Assembly: GCF_900155435.1 (NCBI RefSeq)
Contig: NZ_LT700212.1
Span: 3,129,015-3,193,014 of the forward strand
DNA from: Actinomyces provencensis
Lineage (GTDB): Bacteria; Actinomycetota; Actinomycetes; Actinomycetales; Actinomycetaceae
Direction: 5' to 3'
DNA length: 64,000 nucleotides
The stretch's first letter is position 1; each line of letters begins with the position of its first letter. Of the stretch, positions 17,800 to 25,889 are shown piece after piece. The translations under genes and the position numbers were made by a program. Below the pieces are notes generated by a model, which was given only the letters and a program-made list of their open reading frames with translations, ran no database searches and was not told the DNA's origin.

Positions 17800-19059
17800 T
17801 CAGGGCGTGTCGTGGTGCTCGGACGCCGCGGAGAGGCGTCCCTCGATCCAGGCGGACCCGGCCACGGCACCCGCCAGCGCCAGGAGGGCCGGTACCAGGA
17901 CCTGCACACCCTGCTGGGTGAACTCCAGGACCAGCACGAGGGCGGTGAAGGGCGCACGCATCGACGTGCCGAGGAACGCGGCGGCACCGATGAAGGCGAA
18001 TGCCGCGATCTGGGTACCCGGCCACACCAGTGACCAGGCCAGTCCCCCCAGTGCCCCCAGACCCGCACCCAGCGCGATCCCGGGGGTCAGTGTCCCGCCC
18101 CAGGCACCGGAGCGGATCGTCAGCAGTGTCGCGACGGCCCGGGCCAGCACGACCACGGCGAGGGGTCCCAGCAGGGTCGCGTCGAAAGCGGTCTGTGCCG
18201 TCGACTGTCCGTTGCCCAGGACGCTGGGCACCCACACCGAGACCAGCCCCACCGCCGTGAAGGCCAACGGCATCGTCACGAGCAGGCCGACGCCCGTGGG
18301 ACGGGCGATCTCGAAGCGGTGGACGAGACGGTGGAACAGGTGCCCGAGCACACCCAGGAGGGGGCCCGCGATGACGGCCCACACCAGGAGCGAGGCGGTG
18401 GGGTGGAGCTCGGGCACGGTGTAGAAGGGCTCGGGTCGCTGCCAGCCGTCCGCGACCAGGACCGCGATGCCCGAGACTGCCAGGGCGGGCCAGACGGTTC
18501 GTGGCCCGAGCCGGACCAGGAGGACCTCCAGCGCGAACACCGCGCCCGAGAGGGGGATCGAGTAGACGGAGGCCAGTCCTGCTCCCGCACCGCAGGCGAC
18601 GATCGTGCGGCGGTCCTCCCGGGAGAGCCCCAACCTGTCGGAGATGAGACCCGCCCAGGCCGCGCTCATCTCGCGGGGTGCCACCTCGCGCCCGATGGAG
18701 GCGCCCAACCCGACGATGACGACCTGGGTGGTGGAGTGCAGGAAGGTGGTGACGATCGGCATGCGCCAACCCTCCACCGCGTCGGCGACGGAGACGATGC
18801 CGCGACCGTGTCGGCGGATGAGGAACCAGGACACGCCACCCAGGACGCCGGCGAGGGCGAGGACGGCCACCCGTCTGCGCGGGTCGGTGGAGACGACGGC
18901 GTCCAGGAACGTGCCGTCCCCCATGCCGTAGGCGAGGCGCTCCAGCACGTGCAACAGGTGCACGAAGAACCAGCCCGTGGCACCGGCGGTGAGGCCCGCC
19001 AGGAGCACGGCCGCGAGGAAACGGACGGCGGGGGTGTGCGCCTCACCTGCTGGGTCCAT
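17800..19059 (-). CDS. ClC-family chloride channel / H+-Cl- antiporter
   Basis: A 419-residue membrane protein with around ten TM helices. It has GASIGREVAPRE, the ClC GREXP-like filter with gating Glu125, GAGAGLASVYSIPLSGAVFALE (ClC pore helix) and GGTLTPGIALGAGLG. The first filter motif is divergent (GRGIVSVADAV). These proteins swap Cl- for H+ and help in acid resistance or ion balance. Convergent with ybdD, with an 88-bp gap. Minus-strand TAGCGT (19071-19066) six bases before the ATG points to leaderless translation. Confidence 0.88.
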   Translation of the reverse strand: MDPAGEAHTPAVRFLAAVLLAGLTAGATGWFFVHLLHVLERLAYGMGDGTFLDAVVSTDPRRRVAVLALAGVLGGVSWFLIRRHGRGIVSVADAVEGWRMPIVTTFLHSTTQVVIVGLGASIGREVAPREMSAAWAGLISDRLGLSREDRRTIVACGAGAGLASVYSIPLSGAVFALEVLLVRLGPRTVWPALAVSGIAVLVADGWQRPEPFYTVPELHPTASLLVWAVIAGPLLGVLGHLFHRLVHRFEIARPTGVGLLVTMPLAFTAVGLVSVWVPSVLGNGQSTAQTAFDATLLGPLAVVVLARAVATLLTIRSGAWGGTLTPGIALGAGLGALGGLAWSLVWPGTQIAAFAFIGAAAFLGTSMRAPFTALVLVLEFTQQGVQVLVPALLALAGAVAGSAWIEGRLSAASEHHDTP

Positions 19060-19273
19060 GACCCCACGCTACGACGCGTGTTCCTCCCCGGGCGAACCGG
19101 ACCCGCTGCGAGCCCCCGGCCGGGCCGGGAGGGGAACCGCGACGGACAACCGTGTCACACCGGTCCGGTTCCCGGTGCGGGAGTGCCGTGGAAACCGCGG
19201 GGCGTCTACGCTGAGGGCGGACCCTCCGGCACCCGCCGGGTGAAGGGCCTGCACTGCATCCTCGGGAGGACAC

Positions 19274-19912
19274 ATGTCCACGCCAACCACCCCCTTCGAC
19301 TCCCTGCGTCTCGATGCCTTGAGAGTGACCAGCTCAGTCCTGCGTGCCGTGCGGTCGACGATCCTCGTCGCGGGCTCCGCGGCCATCATCATCGGTGCAC
19401 TCCTGCTCTTCTGGCCGACCAAGTCCCTGCAGGTCGCCGCGGTCCTGCTGGGCATCTACTTCCTCATCTCGGGTGTCGCCCGCGTCCTCCTGGCGCTGTC
19501 CACGCCGGGTCTGTCTGCGGGCCTGCGGGTGCTCGACCTGATCTTCGGCGTCCTGTTCCTCGTCGGCGGTGTCTTCATGCTGCGCAACTCCGCACTGGCG
19601 GCCGCGACCCTGGCCGTCGTCATCGGCTTCATCGTCGGGATCTCCTGGATCGTGGAGGGCATCCTGGCCCTCGTCGAGTCCGGCTCTGCGGCCTCGCAGG
19701 GCTGGGCCATCGCCTTCGGGATCATCTCGATCCTCGCCGGCGTGACCGTCCTCGCGGTCCCCGGCTGGTCCGCGGTCTGGCTGGTGATCTTCACCGGTGC
19801 GGCCCTGGTGGTCAGTGGCGTCGTGGCGATCATCCGTGGCATCCGTCTGGGCCGCGACGCCGAGGCTGCCCTGGACGACGGCATCATCGAGGGGACCGTC
19901 GTCGAGCACTGA
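19274..19912 (+). CDS. HdeD-like (DUF308) membrane protein
   Basis: A 212-residue protein with six TM segments arranged as three repeated hairpins (for example SAAIIIGALLLFWPTKSLQVAAVLLGIYFLISG). This is the HdeD/DUF308 pattern: proteins linked to acid resistance in enterobacteria but of unknown mechanism elsewhere. CTCGGGAGGACAC supplies the RBS. It ends before a strong terminator hairpin. The neighbouring ClC antiporter gene is divergent, and both could serve in pH homeostasis (inference). Confidence 0.83.
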   Translation: MSTPTTPFDSLRLDALRVTSSVLRAVRSTILVAGSAAIIIGALLLFWPTKSLQVAAVLLGIYFLISGVARVLLALSTPGLSAGLRVLDLIFGVLFLVGGVFMLRNSALAAATLAVVIGFIVGISWIVEGILALVESGSAASQGWAIAFGIISILAGVTVLAVPGWSAVWLVIFTGAALVVSGVVAIIRGIRLGRDAEAALDDGIIEGTVVEH

Positions 19913-19965
19913 CCCCGGGACCAGGGCTGTCGGTGGCGGGACTTCCCGACCGGTGACCAGTCGGA

Positions 19966-20000
19966 GGAGCGGCGTCGACCCACGGGGTCGGCGCCGCTCC
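19966..20000. terminator. Bidirectional terminator hairpin
   Basis: GGAGCGGCG (19966-19974) pairs with CGCCGCTCC (19992-20000), and CGACCC (19976-19981) with GGGTCG (19985-19990), leaving one mismatch and a 3-nt loop. It lies between the convergent HdeD-like and MarR genes. Confidence 0.75.
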
Positions 20001-20006
20001 CCGTTC

Positions 20007-20459
20007 TCAGGACTCCTCGTCCAGACGCCGGGCGATGCGGGAGAAGACACGTCCGAGGATCTCGTCCTCGCCGGGTTCGAGGCCGTCGAGCACCAGCTCC
20101 CGCACGAGACCACGGTGCACCCGGGCAGCGTGGTCGAAGCTGGCGCGGCCCTCCGGCGTGAGGTGCACCTGCCCACCACGGCCGTCGGTGTCGCAGGAGC
20201 GTCTCTCCAGCAGTCCACGCGCTGCGAGCCGCTTGAGGGTGTGGGTCAGGCGGGAGGGGCTGAAGACGACCTCGTGGGCGAGCATCGAGGGCCGGATCCC
20301 CTCCTCGCCGGCGCGCGAGACCTGCAGGAGGACGTTGTACTCGGGGAGGCTCAGGGAGCAGTACTCCTTGAGTCCGCGTTCGAGTCGGTCCGACAGCCGT
20401 GAGGTGGTCGTGAAGAAGACCTCCCAGGCACGGGCCCGGGCCGCGGTCCCGTGGCTCAT
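20007..20459 (-). CDS. MarR-family transcriptional regulator
   Basis: A 150-residue winged-helix protein: SLPEYNVLLQVSRAGEEGIRPSMLAHEVVFSPSRLTHTLKRLAARGLLERRSCDTDGRG is the MarR DNA-binding domain with its wing, flanked by dimerisation helices. The ATG overlaps the stop of the FMN reductase gene by four bases (ATGA), so it is translated from the luciferase-like monooxygenase operon. Autoregulation of that operon is the likely role. A candidate operator lies upstream of the operon at 22622-22645. Confidence 0.9.
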   Translation of the reverse strand: MSHGTAARARAWEVFFTTTSRLSDRLERGLKEYCSLSLPEYNVLLQVSRAGEEGIRPSMLAHEVVFSPSRLTHTLKRLAARGLLERRSCDTDGRGGQVHLTPEGRASFDHAARVHRGLVRELVLDGLEPGEDEILGRVFSRIARRLDEES

Positions 20460-21151
20460 CGGAGACCGCCGCGGTGCAACAGCGTCTCGAAGTCCACGAA
20501 CCCGGGGAAGTCCTCCGCGGCGTCCGGTCCGGGCGTCGTGTCCTCCCGGCCCACACCCCCACCCTCCGTCGTCCCGGCAGGGAGGCGGAGTGCGTCCAGG
20601 AGTTCCTCCGCGCCCTGGCGGATCCTCCGCCCGAGGCGTGCCCCGCCCAGCCCGTCGGAGTCGGAGGCGTGGGCACCCCAGTCCTCCGTCGCGGCGTACA
20701 GGGCGGTCGTGACCGCGGGGGCGTGGAGGTAGGTGAAGAGGGGGCGCATCGCCGTCTCGGTGACGAGGGCGTGTCGCGGTGTCCCGCCCGTGGCCCCGAG
20801 CAGGACGGGGGTGCCGCGCAGGGCGTCCTCGTCGAGGACGTCGAAGAAGGACTTGAACAGGCCCGAGTAGGAGGCCCGGTACACGGGGGTCAGGGCGACG
20901 AGCGCGTCCGCACCGGCCACGGTGTCCAGTGCCTCCTGGACCTCGGGCGGGGCGAAGCCCAGCGTGAGTGCATCGGCGATGCCGTGCGACAGTGGACGCA
21001 GGTCCACCGCACGGGCGTCCACGCCGGTCCCACGACGGGACGCGGCCTCCTGCAGTGCGTCGACCACGGCGTGTCCGAGCCGGGCGGTGGAGGAGGCGTC
21101 GGACAGCCCCGCATTGACCACGGCGACGCTCACCGGGGCGTGGTCGCTCAT
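20456..21151 (-). CDS. NAD(P)H-dependent FMN reductase (LLM-partner type)
   Basis: A 231-residue flavodoxin-like reductase: VAVVNAGLSDASSTARLG opens the fold, LVALTPVYRASYSGLFKSFFDVL is the FMN-binding loop, and LLGATGGTPRHALV follows. It matches the subgroup found beside luciferase-like monooxygenases (Corynebacterium CE1759 type). It should supply reduced FMN to the enzyme encoded just upstream. It overlaps both neighbours by four bases (ATGA). The last 40 residues are Pro/Gly/acidic and lie outside the fold. Confidence 0.9.
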   Translation of the reverse strand: MSDHAPVSVAVVNAGLSDASSTARLGHAVVDALQEAASRRGTGVDARAVDLRPLSHGIADALTLGFAPPEVQEALDTVAGADALVALTPVYRASYSGLFKSFFDVLDEDALRGTPVLLGATGGTPRHALVTETAMRPLFTYLHAPAVTTALYAATEDWGAHASDSDGLGGARLGRRIRQGAEELLDALRLPAGTTEGGGVGREDTTPGPDAAEDFPGFVDFETLLHRGGLR

Positions 21152-22566
21152 CGCTGCTCAGCCGCCTCGATGAGGGCATCCGCCCCGTCCACGGCGTCGC
21201 CGTCGCTGGCCGCCCGTGGGTAGAAGGAGGCGCCCGTCACCGAGTCCTGTGAGTCCGAGGGGACCCGTGGGCCGAACCCGTCCCCCGGCGCCACGGTGTC
21301 GTCGTCCTCCCCCGCAGCCGGGACCGGGCGTGGGGTGGGGGTCCGCCCGGCAGGCACGGACAGGTGCTGCGTCTCCGTCGGGTCCCCCACGTGCACGCCC
21401 TCGTCCGGGAGGCCCCGGGCGAGACGGACCTCCTCGCGCACCCGTGCCGCGCGCGCGAGTTCGGTGGTGACGGCGCTGGTCGTGCCCGCGCCGTCGCGTT
21501 CCTGCAGGAGGGACTCGTGGGTCGGGGGGTCGGAGGGGACCTCCGGGTCGCGCATGGCCTCGAACTCGCGGCGCAGGACGGGCACGACCTCACCGCCGAG
21601 CAGGTCGAGCTGCTCCAGGACCGTCCTGAGTGGGAGTCCCGCGTGGTCCATGAGGAAGAGCTGGCGCTGGTAGTCCCCGACGTAGTCCCGGAACCCGAGG
21701 GTGCGGTCGATGACCTGTTGGGGTGAACCGACGGTCAGGGGAGTCATCTCCGTGAACTCCTCCAGGGAAGCGCCGTGTCCGTAGACGGGGGCGTTGTCGA
21801 GGTAGGGACGGAACTCCGCCACGGCGTCCTGCGAGCGTGGTCGCATGAAGACCTGGCCGCCCAGCCCGACGACGGCCTTCTTCGCCGGTCCGTGTCCGTG
21901 GTGCTCGAAACGCTGGCGGTAGAGGGCGACCATGCGCCGGGTGTGGTCGGCGGGCCAGAAGATGTGGTTGTGGAAGAAGCCGTCGCCGTAGTAGGCGGCC
22001 TGCTCGGCGATCTCGGGGGAGCGGATGGACCCGTGCCAGACGAAGGGGGCGATGCCGTCCAGTGGGCGCGGCGTGGAGGTGAAGCCACGCAGGGGGGTGC
22101 GGTGGCGGCCCTCCCAGGTCACGACGTCCTCGTCCCAGAGTCGACGCAGCAGTGCGTAGTTCTCCACGGCCAGCGGGATCCCCTCACGGATGTCCTTGCC
22201 GAACCAGGGATAGACCGGACCCGTGTTGCCGCGCCCCATCATGAGGTCGATGCGACCTCCCGACATGTACTGCAGCATCGCGTAGTCCTCGGCGATCTTC
22301 ACCGGGTCGTTCGTGGTGATGAGCGTGGTCGAGGTCGACAGGTGCAGCCGGGTGGTCGTGGCGGCGATGCGTGCCAGCGTGGTGGTGGGTGAGGAGCTGA
22401 AGAAGGGTGGGTTGTGGTGTTCGCCCAGCGCGAACACGTCCAGGCCCACTTCCTCCGCATGCTGGGCGATCGTCAGGGTGGCGGCGATCCGTTCGGCGTC
22501 ATCGGGCGTGTGCCCGGTGGTCGGGTCGGTGGTCTCGTCACTGACGGTGAAGATGCCGAACTGCAT
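21148..22566 (-). CDS. LLM-class flavin-dependent monooxygenase
   Basis: A 472-residue bacterial-luciferase-like protein: MQFGIFTVSDET, DVFALGEHHNPPFFSSSP, GRIDLMMGRGNTGPVYPWFG and VWHGSIRSPEIAEQAAYYGDG. It fits the CE1758 type, always paired with its own FMN reductase. The catalytic core ends near residue 345. The last 125 residues form an acidic, Pro-rich, probably disordered tail not usual for luciferases. First gene of a translationally coupled three-gene operon with the FMN reductase and MarR. Substrate unknown. Confidence 0.9.
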   Translation of the reverse strand: MQFGIFTVSDETTDPTTGHTPDDAERIAATLTIAQHAEEVGLDVFALGEHHNPPFFSSSPTTTLARIAATTTRLHLSTSTTLITTNDPVKIAEDYAMLQYMSGGRIDLMMGRGNTGPVYPWFGKDIREGIPLAVENYALLRRLWDEDVVTWEGRHRTPLRGFTSTPRPLDGIAPFVWHGSIRSPEIAEQAAYYGDGFFHNHIFWPADHTRRMVALYRQRFEHHGHGPAKKAVVGLGGQVFMRPRSQDAVAEFRPYLDNAPVYGHGASLEEFTEMTPLTVGSPQQVIDRTLGFRDYVGDYQRQLFLMDHAGLPLRTVLEQLDLLGGEVVPVLRREFEAMRDPEVPSDPPTHESLLQERDGAGTTSAVTTELARAARVREEVRLARGLPDEGVHVGDPTETQHLSVPAGRTPTPRPVPAAGEDDDTVAPGDGFGPRVPSDSQDSVTGASFYPRAASDGDAVDGADALIEAAEQR

Positions 22567-22621
22567 GTGGCTGTCCTCCGGTGTGTCCGGTCACGCCGCC
22601 GACGGGTCGCGGCAGCTGCCA

Positions 22622-22645
22622 CAAGTATTACAGATTTCAACTACA
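22622..22645 (-). promoter_or_regulatory. AT-rich promoter/operator candidate for the LLM operon
   Basis: On the minus strand TAGTTGAAATCTGTAATACTTG forms the only AT-rich patch in the 70-bp gap before the LLM start. TTGAAA and TGTAATAC could be promoter elements, and the outer AGT...ACT ends are symmetric, as in loose MarR sites. It also covers the dedA stop codon. Confidence 0.3.
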
Positions 22646-23302
22646 TGTCGAGGGGGAGGACGTGGGAACTGCCACATCGGTGACGAGCCGTGCGCGTGAG
22701 AGCTGGACCCGCTGCGCGACGAGGCCGACCAGGGTGCCGGCCAGTGCGCCGATGAGGATCCCGATGAGCATGCCCACCACGGGATGGCTGGCCAGGGTGC
22801 CACCCAGCCCGCCGGCCAGTGCGTACACGCAGCCCCAGGTGGTGGCCGCAATGCCGTCGAGCAGGAGGATGCGTCTGGTGGGGACGCGTTGTGATCCTGC
22901 TGCGAGGAAGACGGCGACCCTGAGGACCGGGATGAAACGCGAGGTCGAGAGGAGCACCGTCCAGTGCTGCTCGGCACGCGAACCAATGGTGCGGGCGAGC
23001 CGGGAGAACCGTGACGTGCCGTCGTGTGGAATCCTGCGTCCAATTGCCACCATTGTCATGTCCCCGGCAAGAGCGAAAGTTGACGCGATTGCAATTGTCG
23101 CCACCAGGAGCAGGGGATTTCCGGTGGAGATCGAGGCGGCGCCGAGAGCGGAGACAAGAGTTCCCGCGGGCAGGGGCGGAAAGAAGCCGTCACCCCAGCA
23201 CAGTATTGCGAGGGCCAGCAGGGACCACTGTGAGGTTGCTGCCGAACCGGTCCATTCCGCGAGTCGGGGGCCCACCGAGCCGATGAGGTCGATGAACTCC
23301 AT
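22637..23302 (-). CDS. DedA-family membrane protein
   Basis: A 221-residue DedA/SNARE-associated-Golgi-type protein. It has GDGFFPPLPAGTLVSALGA (the conserved re-entrant loop), GDMTMVAIGRR, and STSRFIPVLRVAVFLAAGSQRVPTRRILLLDGIAATTWG, the membrane-embedded RxxPxxR block. Such proteins act as lipid-carrier flippases or in membrane potential maintenance. Start ATG 23302 with GGAAGGAA upstream. The gene has lower codon GC near its end than its neighbours. Same strand as the LLM operon but separated by 70 bp. Confidence 0.87.
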   Translation of the reverse strand: MEFIDLIGSVGPRLAEWTGSAATSQWSLLALAILCWGDGFFPPLPAGTLVSALGAASISTGNPLLLVATIAIASTFALAGDMTMVAIGRRIPHDGTSRFSRLARTIGSRAEQHWTVLLSTSRFIPVLRVAVFLAAGSQRVPTRRILLLDGIAATTWGCVYALAGGLGGTLASHPVVGMLIGILIGALAGTLVGLVAQRVQLSRARLVTDVAVPTSSPSTCS

Positions 23303-23707
23303 GGAGGTGTTCCTTCCGGGTCGCTCGTCGGTGCGGCGTGTGCATTCAGGGCAGATACCGGGTCGGGGACGGGACCGCCTGCCCCGTGTCCTCCACGATG
23401 GCACCCCGGGGAGCTCGGCGGCCATCGGGGAACGCCCTGAATGGACCCTGGTTCCGCAGGTCAGGGGTGAGGGTGGGGAACCGAAATGGGACTTGTGTTC
23501 CATATCTCTCCCATTTGCGGCACTTTTGCCAATTCAGCACGGGAACGCCAGAACCGGGGCATCTCCCGGTTCTGTGAACCATCTGCGTGTCGAAGGTGCA
23601 CACACTTCCGTATTTCCGCTCCGTCGCATTCTTGATGACATTCCCAGCCGCCGCTGATACTGTTCTGTTCCGACAGTTCATCCATTGTGTGACGACGGGA
23701 GTGGGAC
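23303..23707. other. 405-bp intergenic region upstream of lsr2 and dedA
   Basis: A divergent control region with no convincing gene. It is clearly less GC-rich than its surroundings from about 23480 to 23700. Near the lsr2 end are TTGATG (23632-23637) and TACTGT (23658-23663), a possible promoter. The latter overlaps an inverted repeat ACTGT...ACAGT at 23659-23677. AT-rich DNA ahead of lsr2 would fit self-binding by Lsr2 (inference). Confidence 0.5.
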
Positions 23708-24037
23708 ATGAAGAAGACCGAGGTCATCCTGGTGGATGACATTGACGGCTCGAGCGCGGACCGGACGATTTCATTCTCCGTGAATGGCGTCTCCTTCGAG
23801 ATCGACCTGAATGAGGAGCACGCAACCGAGTTGCTCGAGGATTTCGCGAAGTGGGAGTCCCACGCACGTCGGGTCGGTGGCCGCGCCACCGCCACGCGAC
23901 GTCGCCGTGCCTCCTCCGGGGCCCCTTCCGAGGCGGCGCAGATTCGCGCCTGGGCGCAGAAGAAGGGGATCGAGGTCTCCGACCGCGGTCGCATCCCTGC
24001 TCCCGTCGTGGAGAAGTACCACGCCGAGAACGCCTGA
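23708..24037 (+). CDS. lsr2: Lsr2-family nucleoid-associated protein
   Basis: A 109-residue H-NS-like DNA-bridging protein unique to Actinomycetota. The N-terminal oligomerisation domain (residues 1-58, with FSVNGVSFEIDLNEEHATEL) is followed by a basic linker and the C-terminal DNA-binding domain AAQIRAWAQKKGIEVSDRGRIPAPVVEKY, with the minor-groove-binding RGR at 93-95. It silences AT-rich and foreign DNA. GACGGGAGTGGG precedes the ATG. It is a stand-alone gene ending in a strong terminator. Confidence 0.95.
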   Translation: MKKTEVILVDDIDGSSADRTISFSVNGVSFEIDLNEEHATELLEDFAKWESHARRVGGRATATRRRRASSGAPSEAAQIRAWAQKKGIEVSDRGRIPAPVVEKYHAENA

Positions 24038-24056
24038 GCCGCATCGGCCCGACCAT

Positions 24057-24092
24057 GACCGCCCCCGGGACCCCGAGGTCCCGGGGGCGGTC
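24057..24092. terminator. Strong terminator after lsr2
   Basis: A perfect 16-bp stem: GACCGCCCCCGGGACC (24057-24072) pairs with GGTCCCGGGGGCGGTC (24077-24092) around the loop CCGA. Confidence 0.85.
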
Positions 24093-24130
24093 CCATGACA
24101 GGTGGGCGCCCGTGATGTGACAATGGGCGC

Positions 24131-24868
24131 ATGACCTACACATTGGTGCTCCTCCGCCACGGCGAGAGCGAATGGAATGCGAAGAACCTGTTCACCGGCT
24201 GGGTCGACGTGCCGCTGTCCGAGAAGGGACGCGCCGAGGCAGTCCACGGTGGCGAACTGCTCAAGGAGGCCGGGGTCCTGCCCGACCTCCTGTTCACGTC
24301 GCTGCTGCGTCGCGCGATCATGACCGCGAACCTGTCCCTGGACGCCGCCGACCGTCACTGGATCCCCGTCCAGCGCAACTGGCGCCTCAACGAGCGTCAC
24401 TACGGTGCCCTGCAGGGAAAGAACAAGAAGGAGATCCGCGAGGAGTACGGCGAGGAGCAGTTCATGCAGTGGCGTCGCTCCTACGACGTCCCGCCGCCGG
24501 CGATCGAGCTCGGCTCCGAGTTCTCCCAGGACACCGACGTGCGCTACGCCGGTGAGCCGATCCCGCGCACCGAGTGCCTCAAGGACGTCCTCGAGCGTCT
24601 GCTGCCCTACTGGGAGGAGGCCATCGTCCCCGAAATCCGTTCCGGCAAGACCGTCATGGTCGCCGCACACGGCAACTCCCTGCGTGCCATCGTCAAGCAC
24701 CTCGACCACATCTCCGACGACGACATCTCCGGGCTGAACATCCCCACGGGCATCCCGCTCGTCTACGAGCTCGACGAGGAGACCCTCGAGCCCGTGAAGA
24801 AGGGTGGCACCTACCTGGATCCCGACGCCGAGGCCAAGATCGCGGCCGTCGCCAACCAGGGCAAGTGA
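24131..24868 (+). CDS. gpmA: 2,3-bisphosphoglycerate-dependent phosphoglycerate mutase
   Basis: A 245-residue glycolytic enzyme that interconverts 3- and 2-phosphoglycerate. It has the phospho-His motif [10 protein letters not shown] (His10), [28 protein letters not shown] (Glu88) and [11 protein letters not shown] (His180). Full family length. It lies beside phoU/senX3/regX3 as in mycobacteria and corynebacteria. Flanked on both sides by perfect GC-rich hairpins, so it is a single-gene transcript. Confidence 0.97.
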   Translation: MTYTLVLLRHGESEWNAKNLFTGWVDVPLSEKGRAEAVHGGELLKEAGVLPDLLFTSLLRRAIMTANLSLDAADRHWIPVQRNWRLNERHYGALQGKNKKEIREEYGEEQFMQWRRSYDVPPPAIELGSEFSQDTDVRYAGEPIPRTECLKDVLERLLPYWEEAIVPEIRSGKTVMVAAHGNSLRAIVKHLDHISDDDISGLNIPTGIPLVYELDEETLEPVKKGGTYLDPDAEAKIAAVANQGK

Positions 24869-24923
24869 CACCACGCCGGTGAGGCCGGGGCCCTGACCCC
24901 ACTCACCGGCATCCCCGGACAGG

Positions 24924-24956
24924 AGCGCCCCCGGACCGTCGAGGTCCGGGGGCGCT
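24924..24956. terminator. Bidirectional terminator between gpmA and phoU
   Basis: A perfect 14-bp stem: AGCGCCCCCGGACC (24924-24937) pairs with GGTCCGGGGGCGCT (24943-24956), loop GTCGA, between convergent genes. Confidence 0.85.
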
Positions 24957-25027
24957 CTGCGTCATATGGGGGGCGGCCGTCGGTCCGTCCAGGACCCGGT
25001 GCCACCGGTCCCCGTCGGTCCCCCGGG

Positions 25028-25699
25028 TCAGAGGCGACCCGTGAAGCCCTCCTCGGTGCCTCCTGCCGTCCCCTCGACGATGTAGCCCACCCTGCGGGCC
25101 ACCGAGACCGCGTGGTCGCCGAAGCGCTCCAGGAACCGCGCCGCCAGGGTCAGGTCGATGATCTGGGTGCGGGTGAAGTCGTTCGACTCGTCGGCGATGA
25201 GGCGACGCACCTCGACCTGGAGGTCGTCGAGGACGTCGTCCTCGTCCTGGACGCGTGCCGCCAGGGACAGGTCCTGGCTGGCCACGAGCTCCTGGGTCAT
25301 CCTCGCCATGTTGACGGCCGCCTCGCCCATCTTGTTGATCTGGGGGGCCGCGAGCTCGCAGATGGAGTGGTTCGGGTACGTCGCGCGCGCGATCAGGGCG
25401 ATGTGGCGGGCGAGGTCACCCTGTCGTTCCATGGTCTGGGACAGGCGCAGTCCGGCGAGGATCAGTCGCAGGTCTGAGGCGACCGGCGCCTGCAGGGCGA
25501 GCAGGGACACGCACATCTCGTCGATGTTGCGCGCAGCGTCGTCCAGGCGTTCGTCGGCGTCGATGGTCTGCTCGGCGATCGTCAGATCGCCCTCACCCAG
25601 TGCCTTGGTCGCCCGTTCGATCGCCCGTGTCACGTTGCGGCTCATGTGCTCGAGCTCCTCGCCGAGCTGGGCGAGGTCCTGACGGTAGAGTTCACGCAC
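25028..25699 (-). CDS. phoU: Phosphate transport system regulator PhoU
   Basis: A 223-residue all-helical protein with two PhoU repeats, each bearing a metal-binding E/DxxxD motif (for example ADERLDDAARNID and VQDEDDVLDDL). MRELYRQDLAQLGEELEHM is the classic opening. PhoU links the Pst transporter to the sensor kinase and keeps it off when phosphate is plentiful. It is divergent from senX3, and a PHO box lies between them, so expression should rise in phosphate shortage. Confidence 0.96.
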   Translation of the reverse strand: MRELYRQDLAQLGEELEHMSRNVTRAIERATKALGEGDLTIAEQTIDADERLDDAARNIDEMCVSLLALQAPVASDLRLILAGLRLSQTMERQGDLARHIALIARATYPNHSICELAAPQINKMGEAAVNMARMTQELVASQDLSLAARVQDEDDVLDDLQVEVRRLIADESNDFTRTQIIDLTLAARFLERFGDHAVSVARRVGYIVEGTAGGTEEGFTGRL

Positions 25700-25788
25700 G
25701 GATACAGCCTCTTTCGCTTCGACCCCGCACGGTCACGGGGTTCCGGACCACATCACACCATTGTCGGGCAGCCGTGCGCCTTCCGCGG

Positions 25789-25806
25789 GGTGAACGGTTG
25801 GTGAAC
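25789..25806 (-). promoter_or_regulatory. PHO box (two GTTCACC direct repeats)
   Basis: On the minus strand GTTCACC (25806-25800) and GTTCACC (25795-25789) repeat at an 11-bp pitch, exactly the actinobacterial PhoP/RegX3 binding arrangement. It sits in the 190-bp gap between divergent phoU and senX3, so it may control both. Confidence 0.8.
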
Positions 25807-25889
25807 CCCGGGTGGCCGTCCACCCGTGGGCGTCCGGATCTGCTCCCGGGGCTGCCGGGCGGTCGAGTCGAGACGCTACTGTGGTCGGC

